Positions 9,229-17,652 of a stretch of 64,000 nt of DNA are shown in pieces. Below the pieces are notes generated by a model that was given only the letters and a program-made list of their open reading frames with translations, searched no databases and had not been told where the DNA came from. The DNA is from Paenibacillus sp. FSL R7-0345. GTDB lineage: Bacteria > Bacillota > Bacilli > Paenibacillales > Paenibacillaceae. A program made the translations under genes and the position numbers. Numbering within the stretch: position 1 is the stretch's first letter; each line of letters starts with the position of its first letter. Location of the stretch: NCBI RefSeq assembly GCF_038595055.1, contig NZ_CP152002.1, forward strand, positions 613,501 through 677,500. The letters run 5' to 3'.

Positions 9229-9825
9229 GGAAAAATCCCTCCTGAGTTTATGAGAATTTGTATGATAAAGAATTTTGGCGGTCTTGACGTCAAAACCCCT
9301 TATTTCCAATACGTCTTATAGGGTATGTAACCACTAAGATATTATTATTAAACCGTATCTGGAAGAAGAATGCAACATTAAACAAACATAAATGTTTAAA
9401 AAGTGACGGACGTGACAAGCTAACGGTAAGTGTAAATACTATGTTAAAGAGATAGATTGACCTGAAGCAGAGCCTTTTATACACAGGGATTTACCTTTAT
9501 AAAGAAAATGTGTAAATAGTTTTAATGAAAGCGTTTGATATAAAGCGCTTACTAAAGAAAAGTGATGATATCGCCAGAAAAGTGTGCTTTAATAGTGTTA
9601 AAAGCAGGTATTCCTCGGTTTTTGAACATTAAAGATGTGCCCGGCCGTTTACATTCGGTTAATACTTCTTTGACCACGAGAAAAGCTTCTACGTTAAGAT
9701 GGATTCGGCAGCTTCTTCTAAATCACATCCATTTATTTTTTTATGCTTTTTTTTCTTTGTTTACTTTTTGCGGGAACTCCTTCTTTTTGTAAAATCCAAG
9801 CCATAGACAAGGGAGATTTTAAAGA
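9229..9825. other. AT-rich intergenic region between sodA and GNAT gene
   Basis: About 600 bp of low-GC sequence holding the sodA promoter (minus strand) and the GNAT promoter (+ strand). ATGAAAGCGTTTGAT at 9525-9539 vaguely resembles a catabolite-response element but deviates at its 3' half. A 76-codon frame at 9562-9792 has composition typical of spurious translation and is not called. Confidence 0.5.
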
Positions 9826-10245
9826 ATGCACGTTCGTTCCTTTCAATTAAGCGACGTTACCCCTGTGACTGAATTACTGCAGTCCGCATTGTCGGAAGAA
9901 TGTTTCGAGAACACGATGGAGCCTTTTTCCAGGCAGCTTTCCTGGGATTCCGATCTCATTGTAGTTGCTGAAGAAGAAGGAGAAATTGTCGGTGCGCTAA
10001 TTGGTACGATTGAGAAGAATCATGGCTGTTATTTCCGTATTGCCATTCATCCCGAATACCGCCGCAGAGGAATCGGCAGAAGCCTGGTTTCGGCGATGGA
10101 GAACAGATTTCAGGCACGCAAGGTTAGCGGCATTTATGTAGCCGTTGACGAGCATAACTCGTTTGCGCTGCCCCTGTATGAAGCTATGGGTTATAACGAG
10201 AACCAGATTTTCAAATCCGTACGGAAGCTTAGCATTGTCGGTTAG
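9826..10245 (+). CDS. GNAT family N-acetyltransferase
   Basis: 139 residues, a single Gcn5-related acetyltransferase domain. The acetyl-CoA pyrophosphate loop is RRRGIGRSL (about residues 85-93) after the beta-4 strand CYFRIAIHPEYR; the C-terminal ALPLYEAMGYNENQIF is the usual motif-B end. The substrate (amine, peptide N-terminus or antibiotic) cannot be inferred. Start ATG 9826 is preceded by AAGGGAGA about 11 nt upstream. Monocistronic with a strong terminator at 10333-10385. Confidence 0.88.
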   Translation: MHVRSFQLSDVTPVTELLQSALSEECFENTMEPFSRQLSWDSDLIVVAEEEGEIVGALIGTIEKNHGCYFRIAIHPEYRRRGIGRSLVSAMENRFQARKVSGIYVAVDEHNSFALPLYEAMGYNENQIFKSVRKLSIVG

Positions 10246-10332
10246 GAGCCCTTATTATCCGGATTGACGTAAGCGGAAACATTTACTAGATTAGAGAAGC
10301 ATGACGGCTTATATAGTCTGTTCCATTATACT

Positions 10333-10385
10333 AAAGCATATCTCCCCCGTTGTCCGTTGCAAATGGCCGGGAGATATGCTTTTCT
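10333..10385 (+). terminator. Intrinsic terminator after GNAT gene
   Basis: AAAGCATATCTCCC and GGGAGATATGCTTT form a long perfect stem, followed by TCT. Confidence 0.85.
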
Positions 10386-10451
10386 ATTGTTATGGGCTGA
10401 AGCTGCAGCGGCGGCAGTACCTTACTAATCATCGGAGCAAGAAGGTGGCAT

Positions 10452-11069
10452 ATGAACGAAGAAATCAACGAAGAATTCATGCGCAGCCGTAAGCAAAAAT
10501 ACCGCTCAGTCACCCATAACGGCTCCAGAAGAGGGCCATGGGAAAGATGGACCCGCGAGATTCGGGACTGGATCGTAACGGCTGCACTTGTATTTGCAGT
10601 CATGTCACTGCTTAATCTGTTTGTCTTTAATGTCTCCACCGTGATCGGGCAGTCTATGCAGCCGACGCTCTATGAGGGTGAGAAGCTTGTCATTAACAAA
10701 ATCACCCTGAGCTTTGCAGACCCCGGGCGGGGGGATATTATCGTGCTTCATGATCCGAGCATCGGGCCTGACCGGAAGGAATATCTGGTTAAGCGGGTGA
10801 TCGGGATACCTGGCGACGTTATAGAAGTGAAGGAGCATCAGCTGTATGTCAATGGTGTATTGGCGGATGAGCCTTATATTGATACGGTTATTCAGGACTC
10901 GGATTTCTCGGCGGTGACGGTTGAAGAAGGCACCTTTTTTGTTATGGGTGACAACCGCCATGCCGGAGCCAGTAAGGACAGCCGTTATTTTGGCGCTGTT
11001 CCGCAGTCATCCATTGTGGGCAAGGCTGTATTTATCTGGTGGCCCCTGTCCAAGCTGAATGCACTGTAA
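10452..11069 (+). CDS. lepB: Type I signal peptidase
   Basis: 205 residues. It cleaves signal peptides on the outer face of the membrane. One N-terminal membrane anchor (WIVTAALVFAVMSLLNLFVF, about residues 37-56) precedes box B with the catalytic Ser (IGQSMQPTLYEGEKL), box D with the catalytic Lys (YLVKRVIGIPGDVIEV) and box E (GDNRHAGASKDSRYFG). It has the single-anchor Bacillus SipS/T type layout. Start ATG 10452 has AAGAAGGTGG directly upstream. queG follows 50 nt downstream, and ogt overlaps queG, so lepB-queG-ogt may be one transcript. Confidence 0.95.
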   Translation: MNEEINEEFMRSRKQKYRSVTHNGSRRGPWERWTREIRDWIVTAALVFAVMSLLNLFVFNVSTVIGQSMQPTLYEGEKLVINKITLSFADPGRGDIIVLHDPSIGPDRKEYLVKRVIGIPGDVIEVKEHQLYVNGVLADEPYIDTVIQDSDFSAVTVEEGTFFVMGDNRHAGASKDSRYFGAVPQSSIVGKAVFIWWPLSKLNAL

Positions 11070-11119
11070 GCAGTACCTGTAAGACAGGCTGAATTTGCCC
11101 CGAAAAGGAGAACGCGGAA

Positions 11120-12319
11120 ATGAACATCAAGGCCCATTCAGCATATGCCCCGCCGGCTTCCCGGTGGGAGCAGCTGAAGGCTGAAATAAAAGAGGCTGCC
11201 CCGCAGCTCGGAATTGACGATATCGGGTTCACTACGGCTGACCCCTTCCTATATTTGAAAGACATTCTTCAGGATCACCGGGACAAGGGCTATGAGTCCG
11301 GCTTTGAGGAGCAGGATCTCGAGAAGCGTACCGTGCCGGCCCTGAAGGATGGTGTGCCCAAATCTATCATTGCAATTGCAGTAGCCTATCCGTCCAAAAT
11401 GGAAAACCCGCCGAAGTCTGAACCGGGAGCACGGCGGGGTATTCTCGCCCGGGCTTCATGGGGCCGGGATTATCATCATGTGCTGCGTGAAGCGCTGGCA
11501 AAGCTCGAAGGCTTCATCCGTGAGCGTGTTCCTGATGCTGTACTTGAAAGTATGGTTGATACGGGAGTGCTGGTTGACCGTGCCGTGGCGGAAAGGGCCG
11601 GAATCGGCTTCAGCGGTAAAAATTGTGCGGTCATTTCGCCTGCCTGGGGCTCGTGGATCTACCTGGGTGAGATGGTCACGAGTATTCCGTTTCCTCCGGA
11701 TACGCCGGTAGAGGACGGCTGCGGGGATTGCACCAAATGTATTGATGCCTGCCCTACAGGAGCGCTTGTCGGACCTGGACAGCTGAATGCCCAGGCGTGT
11801 ATTTCTTTTCTGACGCAGACTAAGGGGTTTCTGAGTGAGGAATATATGACGAAGATCGGCAACCGCCTGTACGGCTGTGATACATGCCAGATTGTCTGCC
11901 CCAAAAACCGGGGCAAGAACTGGAATCACCGCCCCGAGCTGCAGCCTGATCCGGAAGTCGTCAAGCCGCTGCTGCTGCCGATCCTTGATCTCAGCAACCG
12001 GGAGTTCAAGGAGAAATTCGGTACAAGCTCGGCGGCCTGGCGCGGCAAAAAACCGATCCAGCGCAATGCGGTTATTGCGCTCGGGAATTTCAAGGAGGCT
12101 GCTGCTGTACCCAAGCTGACGGAGATTGTCCTGCGCGAATCCCGCCCGGAGATGCGCGGCACCGCAGCGTGGGCACTGGGTAAGATCGGCGGCGCTGAGG
12201 CGCTGGCCGCTGTAGAAAAGGCGCTGGAGCATGAAGAAGACAGCGTGGTACGGGAAATGATGGACAGGGCACACGGCAAGCTGCTGAAGCAGGAGGAGAC
12301 AGGCAGTGAAGAAGCGTAA
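11120..12319 (+). CDS. queG: Epoxyqueuosine reductase
   Basis: 399 residues. It reduces epoxyqueuosine to queuosine in tRNA, using cobalamin and two [4Fe-4S] clusters. Ferredoxin-type motifs are CGDCTKCIDACPTGAL (about residue 200) and CDTCQIVCPKN (about residue 253). The N-terminal catalytic part shows VDTGVLVDRAVAERAGIGF, typical of QueG. The last ~90 residues are HEAT/PBS-type repeats (RNAVIALGNFKEAAAVPKL; AAWALGKIGGAEALAAVEKA), also normal for the family. Start ATG 11120 has AAAAGGAG upstream. Its last 14 nt overlap the ogt start. Confidence 0.95.
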   Translation: MNIKAHSAYAPPASRWEQLKAEIKEAAPQLGIDDIGFTTADPFLYLKDILQDHRDKGYESGFEEQDLEKRTVPALKDGVPKSIIAIAVAYPSKMENPPKSEPGARRGILARASWGRDYHHVLREALAKLEGFIRERVPDAVLESMVDTGVLVDRAVAERAGIGFSGKNCAVISPAWGSWIYLGEMVTSIPFPPDTPVEDGCGDCTKCIDACPTGALVGPGQLNAQACISFLTQTKGFLSEEYMTKIGNRLYGCDTCQIVCPKNRGKNWNHRPELQPDPEVVKPLLLPILDLSNREFKEKFGTSSAAWRGKKPIQRNAVIALGNFKEAAAVPKLTEIVLRESRPEMRGTAAWALGKIGGAEALAAVEKALEHEEDSVVREMMDRAHGKLLKQEETGSEEA

Positions 12320-12881
12320 TCCGGCAGAAGCCGCAGGTATAACACCGGTATATTACAGTGAGATGGAATCGCTGATCGGCATCTTGACGCTATGCGCAAC
12401 AGACCGGGGTCTGTGTCTGCTCATGTTCGGTCCGCTTGGTGATACGCGGGGGGCCATGGAGAAATGGCTTGCGGTCCAGGTGGGTGCCGTGGAGCTGCTG
12501 CCGGGCGAAGAACAGCTTGCCGGGGCGAAAGAACAGCTTGCGGAGTATTTCAGCGGGCAGCGGCAGGACTTCTCGCTGCCGCTGGATATGCGCGGCACTC
12601 CATTTCAGCTGCAGGTATGGGCAGCACTGCGTAACATTCCTTACGGTGCGTCAGCCTCTTATAAGGATGTAGCGCTCGCGGTAGGGAACGCCAAGGCGGT
12701 ACGGGCAGTGGGCGGAGCCAACAACCGCAACCCTGTTCCTGTTATTGTCCCCTGCCACCGGGTCATCGGAGCAGCGGGCGCCCTTGTAGGCTATGCCGGC
12801 GGGCTCGGAATCAAGGGCTGTCTGTTGGAGCTGGAGGCCGGGCAGTCAGCAGGCGATCGGGCAGGAATTTATCTTTTCTGA
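12306..12881 (+). CDS. ogt: Methylated-DNA-[protein]-cysteine S-methyltransferase
   Basis: 191 residues. A suicide repair protein that accepts the alkyl group from O6-alkylguanine on its active-site Cys in VPVIVPCHRVIGAAGALVGY. The helix-turn-helix/DNA-binding stretch FQLQVWAALRNIPYGASASY and NAKAVRAVGGANNRNP are present, so the protein is complete. Start is GTG 12306, inside the 3' end of queG, with AGGAGGAGACAGGCA just upstream, which makes translational coupling to queG likely. Confidence 0.93.
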   Translation: MKKRNPAEAAGITPVYYSEMESLIGILTLCATDRGLCLLMFGPLGDTRGAMEKWLAVQVGAVELLPGEEQLAGAKEQLAEYFSGQRQDFSLPLDMRGTPFQLQVWAALRNIPYGASASYKDVALAVGNAKAVRAVGGANNRNPVPVIVPCHRVIGAAGALVGYAGGLGIKGCLLELEAGQSAGDRAGIYLF

Positions 12882-13015
12882 AAGATAAGAAAGGATAGCC
12901 GGTTTAACTTGACCCATGGGATTTACCAATTGCTGTCCAGATGTTGAAATGCTATGATAGAATCGCGTGCCCTAGGCGGGCAATGCCGACAATTGAGCAC
13001 AGAGGTGGACTTTAG

Positions 13016-13276
13016 ATGAATATTGCATTGCCTATTATTACGCTTGTCGTAGGTCTGATCGGCGGATTCGCCATTGGTGTGTTCTATCTGCGCAGACAAA
13101 TGACAACGATGCAGAATGATCCGGAAATGCTCCAGAAGGTTGCCAAGCAGATGGGCTATAACCTTAACGGCAAGCAAATGCAGCGTGCACAGCAAATGCT
13201 GAAGAACAATAACCAGCCTGGACGGCCAGGGCCTGCGCCTGCAGCCAGACAGAAACAAGGCCGCAAAGGCAGATAA
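13016..13276 (+). CDS. YneF family (UPF0154) small membrane protein
   Basis: 86 residues. One N-terminal membrane segment (IALPIITLVVGLIGGFAIGV) followed by FYLRRQMTTMQNDPEMLQ and QMGYNLNGKQMQRAQQMLKN, the conserved pattern of the YneF family found in low-GC Gram-positives. The function is unknown. Start ATG 13016 has AGAGGTGGA about 7 nt before it. The C-tail is Pro/Gly/Lys-rich and probably disordered. Confidence 0.88.
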   Translation: MNIALPIITLVVGLIGGFAIGVFYLRRQMTTMQNDPEMLQKVAKQMGYNLNGKQMQRAQQMLKNNNQPGRPGPAPAARQKQGRKGR

Positions 13277-13328
13277 AAGGTTCTCGTAATAGATAACTAC
13301 AGATACGGGGACGAAAGGGGGAGGCTTT

Positions 13329-13922
13329 ATGGGGGGCATCAAGGAATATGTGAACGGTACGGTATCTGAGAACCGTGAACAGATCGAGTATCATGTTGCC
13401 AGAATATTGGAGTTAATCGGTGAAGACACCAGCCGTGAAGGCTTGCTGGATACGCCGGCACGCGTCACGCGGATGTATGAGGAGATCTTTGGCGGTTATT
13501 CAATAGATCCCCGGGAGGCGCTCGGTGTAACCTTTGATGAGTCTCACGAAGAGCTGGTTATTGTAAAAGATATCGTGTATTACAGCCAGTGTGAGCATCA
13601 TATGGCCCCTTTCTTCGGTAAGGTCCACATCGGCTACGTACCCAGCGGACGGATTGCCGGGCTTAGCAAGCTGGCCCGCCTTGTGGAGGCTGTAAGCCGG
13701 CGCCTGCAGGTGCAGGAGCGGATTACAGCGCAGATCGCGGACATTATGGCCGAGGTGCTGAGTCCGCATGGTGTGATGGTTGTGGTGGAAGGCGAGCATC
13801 TGTGCATGTGCGCCCGCGGGGTCAAGAAGCCCGGCAGCAAGACGGTGACCATGGCTACCAGAGGCACCTTCCGTGAAGATGCGGCTGCCCGTGCGGAGTT
13901 CCTGGCCTTGATCAAAGAATAA
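13329..13922 (+). CDS. folE: GTP cyclohydrolase I
   Basis: 197 residues. First enzyme of tetrahydrofolate (pterin) synthesis, turning GTP into 7,8-dihydroneopterin triphosphate. Zinc/catalytic residues sit in [15 protein letters not shown] (Cys, His) and [16 protein letters not shown] (Cys). [20 protein letters not shown] and [10 protein letters not shown] are standard for the FolE1 type. Start ATG 13329 has AAAGGGGGAGG upstream. A terminator with a UUCG loop follows at 13958-13994. Confidence 0.96.
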   Translation: MGGIKEYVNGTVSENREQIEYHVARILELIGEDTSREGLLDTPARVTRMYEEIFGGYSIDPREALGVTFDESHEELVIVKDIVYYSQCEHHMAPFFGKVHIGYVPSGRIAGLSKLARLVEAVSRRLQVQERITAQIADIMAEVLSPHGVMVVVEGEHLCMCARGVKKPGSKTVTMATRGTFREDAAARAEFLALIKE

Positions 13923-13957
13923 AGCGGAGCAGGCACTAAGCTGCCCCGGATAGATTG

Positions 13958-13994
13958 AAAGCCCGCCCTCACTTCGGTGATGGACGGGCTTTTT
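13958..13994 (+). terminator. Intrinsic terminator of folE (UUCG loop)
   Basis: AAAGCCCG...TCAC TTCG GTGA...CGGGCTTT followed by TTTT. It lies between convergent folE and the SOD fusion gene. Confidence 0.85.
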
Positions 13995-14018
13995 GCTGTG
14001 CATCCGGCGGTAGCCGGG

Positions 14019-15203
14019 TTAGTAAGGCTGCCACATCAGCCTGCGGGCAGCAGCATAACGCTCGGAGACATACGGCCAGTTGACGACCTTCCACCAGTCT
14101 TTAATGTAATCTGCCCGGTTGTTCTGGTGTTTGAGGTAATAGGCATGTTCCCAGACGTCCAGCGCCAGCAGCGGGACAACATCCCATTGCGACAGATTTT
14201 GATGCTTCTCCGCGGTCAGAATTTCCAGCCGGCGGCTGCGCGGGCTCCAGACAAGAATAGCCCAGCCACCGCCTTCGACCTTAACTGCTGCCTCAGTGAA
14301 CTGTGTTTTGAAGGCATCGTAGCTGCCGAAGCTGCGCTCGATCGCATCCAGCAGGGCTCCGGTCGGCCGTCCGCCGCCCTGGGGCGACATGACATTCCAG
14401 AAGATAGTATGCAGATAATGGCCCGCACCGTTAAAGGCCAGCTCCCGCTCCCAGTGCTTAACCAGATCGAAATCGCCGTTCTTGCGGGCTTCCGCCAGCT
14501 TGAGCTCAGCCTTGTTCAGTCCGTCAACATAGCTCTGGTGGTGTTTGTCATGATGGATGACCATAGTCTTCTCATCAATATAGGGCTCCAGCGCGTTATA
14601 GGCGTAGGGCAGCGGCGGGAGAGTATGACCGCCGATGGGGACTGTGCCTGGCTCGCGCAGCTCCGGCACAGAAGTTCCGAAGGCAGGCGGTTCGGGGGTA
14701 ACTGCAGTCTCATACCTGAGGTCTGTATCATACCCCTCCGGCTGATCTATAGCTGCTTCCCGCATAAGGCCGGCTACCTGGCCCGGAGCGCTAAGCGTTC
14801 CCAGCACGGCCAGGAAATACTCCGATTCACGGATGATATGCAGAATCACGATGCCTGTCAGCTGCTGGGCATTTACAGTAGGGCTGGCTTCACGCAGTGC
14901 ATAAAGCTGGCGGATAAATTCGCGGGACTGGCTGCAGGCGGTTTGGACCAGCAGCTCCGTGTCGGCTGCGAGCCCGGGGTGTCCGCCCGGTGCCGGACCC
15001 AGCGAAACCTCCAGCAGCCGCCGTGCGGCCTGCTCTGCGGCGCCAAAGACAACAGCCCATTCATCCAGCAGCTTGACGTAAGGGTCCTCCAGACGGGGAA
15101 CAATACCTTTTATAACCTCGGTATGCTCCTTCTCCTGGGTTTTCCAGAAAATGATCTCTTCGAGAATGCGCACAGGCAGCAGCGGCCCGTAAATATACAG
15201 CAT
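14019..15203 (-). CDS. Superoxide dismutase with N-terminal DUF2935-like helical domain
   Basis: 394 residues in two parts. Residues 1 to about 185 are a helical domain opening with LLPVRILEEIIFWKTQEKEH and ending near IILHIIRESEYFLAVLGTL, resembling DUF2935 ferritin-like proteins (tentative). After a Pro-rich linker (about 160-200) comes a full Fe/Mn-SOD domain: HTLPPLPYAYNALEPYI, ligands in VIHHDKHHQSYVDG, GAGHYLHTIFWNV and [20 protein letters not shown]. Bacillus SodF also has an N-terminal extension, so this is probably a SodF-type enzyme. Start ATG 15203 has ACAGGAGGT upstream. It converges with folE. Confidence 0.85.
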   Translation of the reverse strand: MLYIYGPLLPVRILEEIIFWKTQEKEHTEVIKGIVPRLEDPYVKLLDEWAVVFGAAEQAARRLLEVSLGPAPGGHPGLAADTELLVQTACSQSREFIRQLYALREASPTVNAQQLTGIVILHIIRESEYFLAVLGTLSAPGQVAGLMREAAIDQPEGYDTDLRYETAVTPEPPAFGTSVPELREPGTVPIGGHTLPPLPYAYNALEPYIDEKTMVIHHDKHHQSYVDGLNKAELKLAEARKNGDFDLVKHWERELAFNGAGHYLHTIFWNVMSPQGGGRPTGALLDAIERSFGSYDAFKTQFTEAAVKVEGGGWAILVWSPRSRRLEILTAEKHQNLSQWDVVPLLALDVWEHAYYLKHQNNRADYIKDWWKVVNWPYVSERYAAARRLMWQPY

Positions 15204-15309
15204 TGCTGGCAGACCTCCTGTCTTAGGCTCAATAACGGTTCATTATATGATCCCGAAAAAGAGAATATGTGGATTCCTGCCGGGCTCCCGGGCGGAGGGT
15301 GTGCAAAAA

Positions 15310-15354
15310 AACGTACAGAGCTGTATGATCATACAGCTCTGTACGTTCCTGTTA
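15310..15354 (-). terminator. Terminator built on a 38-bp perfect palindrome
   Basis: Positions 15310-15347 are fully self-complementary (arm AACGTACAGAGCTGTATGA). On the minus strand the hairpin is followed by a run of T (the A-run 15305-15310 on the + strand), ending the hydrolase gene at 15369. Confidence 0.85.
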
Positions 15355-15368
15355 AAAGCTTTAGAATG

Positions 15369-16409
15369 CTATTTGTTTGCGGCTGTGACCGGGCTGCCCT
15401 CCTGCGACCGGGCGAGCTGCACATTGCCAAGAAAAGCAGAGACACGGCGCAGATACTCGCGCGGATGCTCGCGGAACAGCAGTTCATGATGACTGCCCTC
15501 AATAATCCAGGAATCGGAGTACGGGTTGCTCTGATTGGCTGCCAGCTCTTCGGCAATCGGGTAAGGCGCCTTGTCATCCTGTGTACCGTGCATGAACAGG
15601 ATCGGGAACGGATAATCCTCACTTTTTACTTTGGCGTAGGGAATCTGGTTCAGTCCGGTTCCGTTCAGTACAGGGAACAGCAGCTCCATAATTTCCAGGG
15701 ACGGCTGTCGCGGCAGATCGATATTCTGCTTGATATTATGATACAGCGTATCCGGCTCCAGCAGGAAGGTGCTGTCCAGAATCATCGCATCGACATCATC
15801 GGTAACCAGTCCGGCCTGAAGCGCAGTGCCTGCACCCATCGAGAAGCCCCAGACGACAATCTCCCTGGCTCCCCGCTCCTTGGCAAAATTAATGGCGCCG
15901 AGCAGCTGCTGGGACTCCTTTTTGCCTCCGGTAGCAATGTCCTTGTTAGTCTGGGAAGCGAAGCCGTAGTCAAACATGACAACGTTGAAGTTCAGGCTGT
16001 GCGCATAATGGGCCAGATCATACATCGGAACCCAGGTCTCCTCACGGTTGGCGCCATAGCCATGACTGAACACAATCGTTTTGGTGGCGCCCTCAGACGG
16101 AATATACCAGCCCTGCATCGTCCGGCTGCCATCCTGTGCCGGGAAATTCACATCCTCATATTCCAGCCCTTTGGCAATCATCGGTGTGGAATAGAGCGGA
16201 GCTACCGTGGGATTGGACAGCACCCAGGCGATATAGGCATGCAGTGCAATGAAGCAGAAGACAAAAAAGAAAAATACCGACAGCAGCAATGCCACAATAA
16301 TATGTTTGACGCGGATCATCCGCAGAGAAATCTGATGTGCTGCACCCGGGTTTTGCTTATCAGGCTTGTGCGGGACCGGCGAGCCGGAAGAGAGTGTTGC
16401 CAGATCCAT
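15369..16409 (-). CDS. Membrane-anchored alpha/beta hydrolase
   Basis: 346 residues. A cytosolic N-tail of ~30 residues, one membrane segment (HIIVALLLSVFFFFVFCFIA) and an extracytoplasmic hydrolase domain. Oxyanion region IVFSHGYGANREE, nucleophile elbow WGFSMGAGTALQ, Asp in FMHGTQDDKAP and His in IEGSHHELLF give a complete catalytic triad. It looks like the S9/dienelactone-type hydrolases common in Firmicutes; the substrate is unknown. Start ATG 16409 is preceded by TTTTAGGAGTGGACACT. Divergent from the IclR gene, so they share the 226-bp region that carries the palindrome at 16601-16617. Confidence 0.85.
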   Translation of the reverse strand: MDLATLSSGSPVPHKPDKQNPGAAHQISLRMIRVKHIIVALLLSVFFFFVFCFIALHAYIAWVLSNPTVAPLYSTPMIAKGLEYEDVNFPAQDGSRTMQGWYIPSEGATKTIVFSHGYGANREETWVPMYDLAHYAHSLNFNVVMFDYGFASQTNKDIATGGKKESQQLLGAINFAKERGAREIVVWGFSMGAGTALQAGLVTDDVDAMILDSTFLLEPDTLYHNIKQNIDLPRQPSLEIMELLFPVLNGTGLNQIPYAKVKSEDYPFPILFMHGTQDDKAPYPIAEELAANQSNPYSDSWIIEGSHHELLFREHPREYLRRVSAFLGNVQLARSQEGSPVTAANK

Positions 16410-16600
16410 AGTGTCCACTCCTAAAAGAATAATTCATATGTTTAATCGTAGGTTGATGACCTTGCAAAGTCAATGAATTAGCCGCTTTTGTAATGTAAAT
16501 GTAAACTGCGCCCCAGCCTTTTCCGGGTCCGTTATTATGCTGGACTTTCCTTGGACTTTTGCTCTAAGATAGAATTGGCTATGTAGAATATTGTAACCGG

Positions 16601-16617
16601 GTTTCATTTGATGAAAC
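16601..16617. promoter_or_regulatory. Putative IclR-type operator upstream of iclR-family gene
   Basis: Perfect palindrome GTTTCATTTGATGAAAC, 18 nt before the start codon of the IclR-family regulator. The same palindrome with one central change occurs at 22728-22744 before acnA. IclR/KdgR-family regulators bind palindromes of the TGAAAC/GTTTCA kind. Confidence 0.7.
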
Positions 16618-16635
16618 AGGTAAGGGGAGAAGATC

Positions 16636-17379
16636 GTGGAGGACCGTAAACTGACTGTTCGCGCTGTAGAGAGAGCGCTGGATATATTGCTTTGCTTTAC
16701 CCAGGAGAGCGATTTGAGCCTGACGGAGATTGCCGGAAAGATCAGTCTGCATAAAAGTACAGTACACCGGCTGCTGACCACATTGGAGGAAAAAGGGTTC
16801 CTTCTGCGAAATGATGCGACGGATAAATACCGGCTGGGCATCCGGATCTGGGAGCTCTCCACCCACCTGCCGATACTGGATGAGCCTGCTGTGCTGCTGC
16901 TTCCGGCAATGGAGAGGCTGCGTGACCGGCTTGGTGAAACGGTCAGCCTGTATTTGCGGGATGATCTGGAGCGGGTGCGTATCCAGGCTGTACAGAGCCA
17001 TCAGGCTATCCGCCGTGTGGCGCAGATTGGCGCCCGGCTGCCGCTGTCGGTGGGCGCTTCCAGCAAAGTGCTTGCCGCCTATGCGCCGTCTGAGGTTCAG
17101 GTGCGCCTGCTGGCGGACCCGTCCTGGCCGGAGAGCGTCGACCGCAGTCTTTATCTGGAGCAGCTTAGAGAGATAGCGCGCTGCGGATATGCGACCAGCT
17201 TTGAGGAGCGGGAGTCCGGCGCGGCTGCAGTAGCAGTGCCGATTATCGGACGAAGCGGTAAAGTGGTAGCAGCCCTCTCCGTTTCAGGACCGGTCAGCCG
17301 GCTGTCCAGGGAGACGCTGGAGCAGTATGCGGTCATTCTGACGGAAAAGGCCGCAGAAATGGGTCTTATGATCGGTTAA
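16636..17379 (+). CDS. IclR family transcriptional regulator
   Basis: 247 residues. The N-terminal winged helix-turn-helix (RAVERALDILLCF; LSLTEIAGKISLHKSTVHRL; ATDKYRLGIRIWEL) is followed by an IclR effector domain with ETVSLYLRDDLERVRIQAVQ, RLPLSVGASSKVLAAY and ESGAAAVAVPIIGRSGKV. These proteins usually sense a small organic acid or sugar derivative. Start GTG 16636 has AAGGGGAG 7 nt upstream. The palindrome just before the gene suggests autoregulation, and the matching one before acnA suggests control of aconitase (inference). The effector is not predictable. Confidence 0.9.
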   Translation: MEDRKLTVRAVERALDILLCFTQESDLSLTEIAGKISLHKSTVHRLLTTLEEKGFLLRNDATDKYRLGIRIWELSTHLPILDEPAVLLLPAMERLRDRLGETVSLYLRDDLERVRIQAVQSHQAIRRVAQIGARLPLSVGASSKVLAAYAPSEVQVRLLADPSWPESVDRSLYLEQLREIARCGYATSFEERESGAAAVAVPIIGRSGKVVAALSVSGPVSRLSRETLEQYAVILTEKAAEMGLMIG

Positions 17380-17652
17380 CCGGTAAAATGCGCCGCCAGG
17401 CGGAAATTACCGTTATGAAAGCGATTAATTGGGTTAAATAAAAGTAAAGCTAAGGTAAAAACGGAGTTAAATGGAAATGTAAGGAAATCTGTATTTGCCA
17501 TTCTCCCGGTTTCTAATATTTTTATAGTAAATGAAAATTGTACCTCCGCCCAAAATGAACTATTATAAAAAACTATATATGGAAAGTGGGGAAGTGGCGA
17601 TTTTTTTGGCACATCATAAGTTTTTTAATCATTCCGGGCATGGGGGGATTCT

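Noticed and set aside
9338..9360. Possible PerR box near sodA
   Set aside because: The AT-rich sequence has only loose similarity to TTATAATnATTATAA.
9562..9792. 76-codon frame between sodA and the GNAT gene
   Set aside because: AT-rich, unlike any family, weak ribosome site; composition suggests intergenic DNA.
13977..16424. 815-codon open frame on the + strand
   Set aside because: It runs antisense across the SOD fusion and the anchored hydrolase, both with clear motifs; its own translation has no recognisable domain.
17416..17429. cre-like site TGAAAGCGATTAAT before the LuxR-type gene (and a weaker one at 9526)
   Set aside because: The 3' half does not match the catabolite-response consensus, so it is not called.
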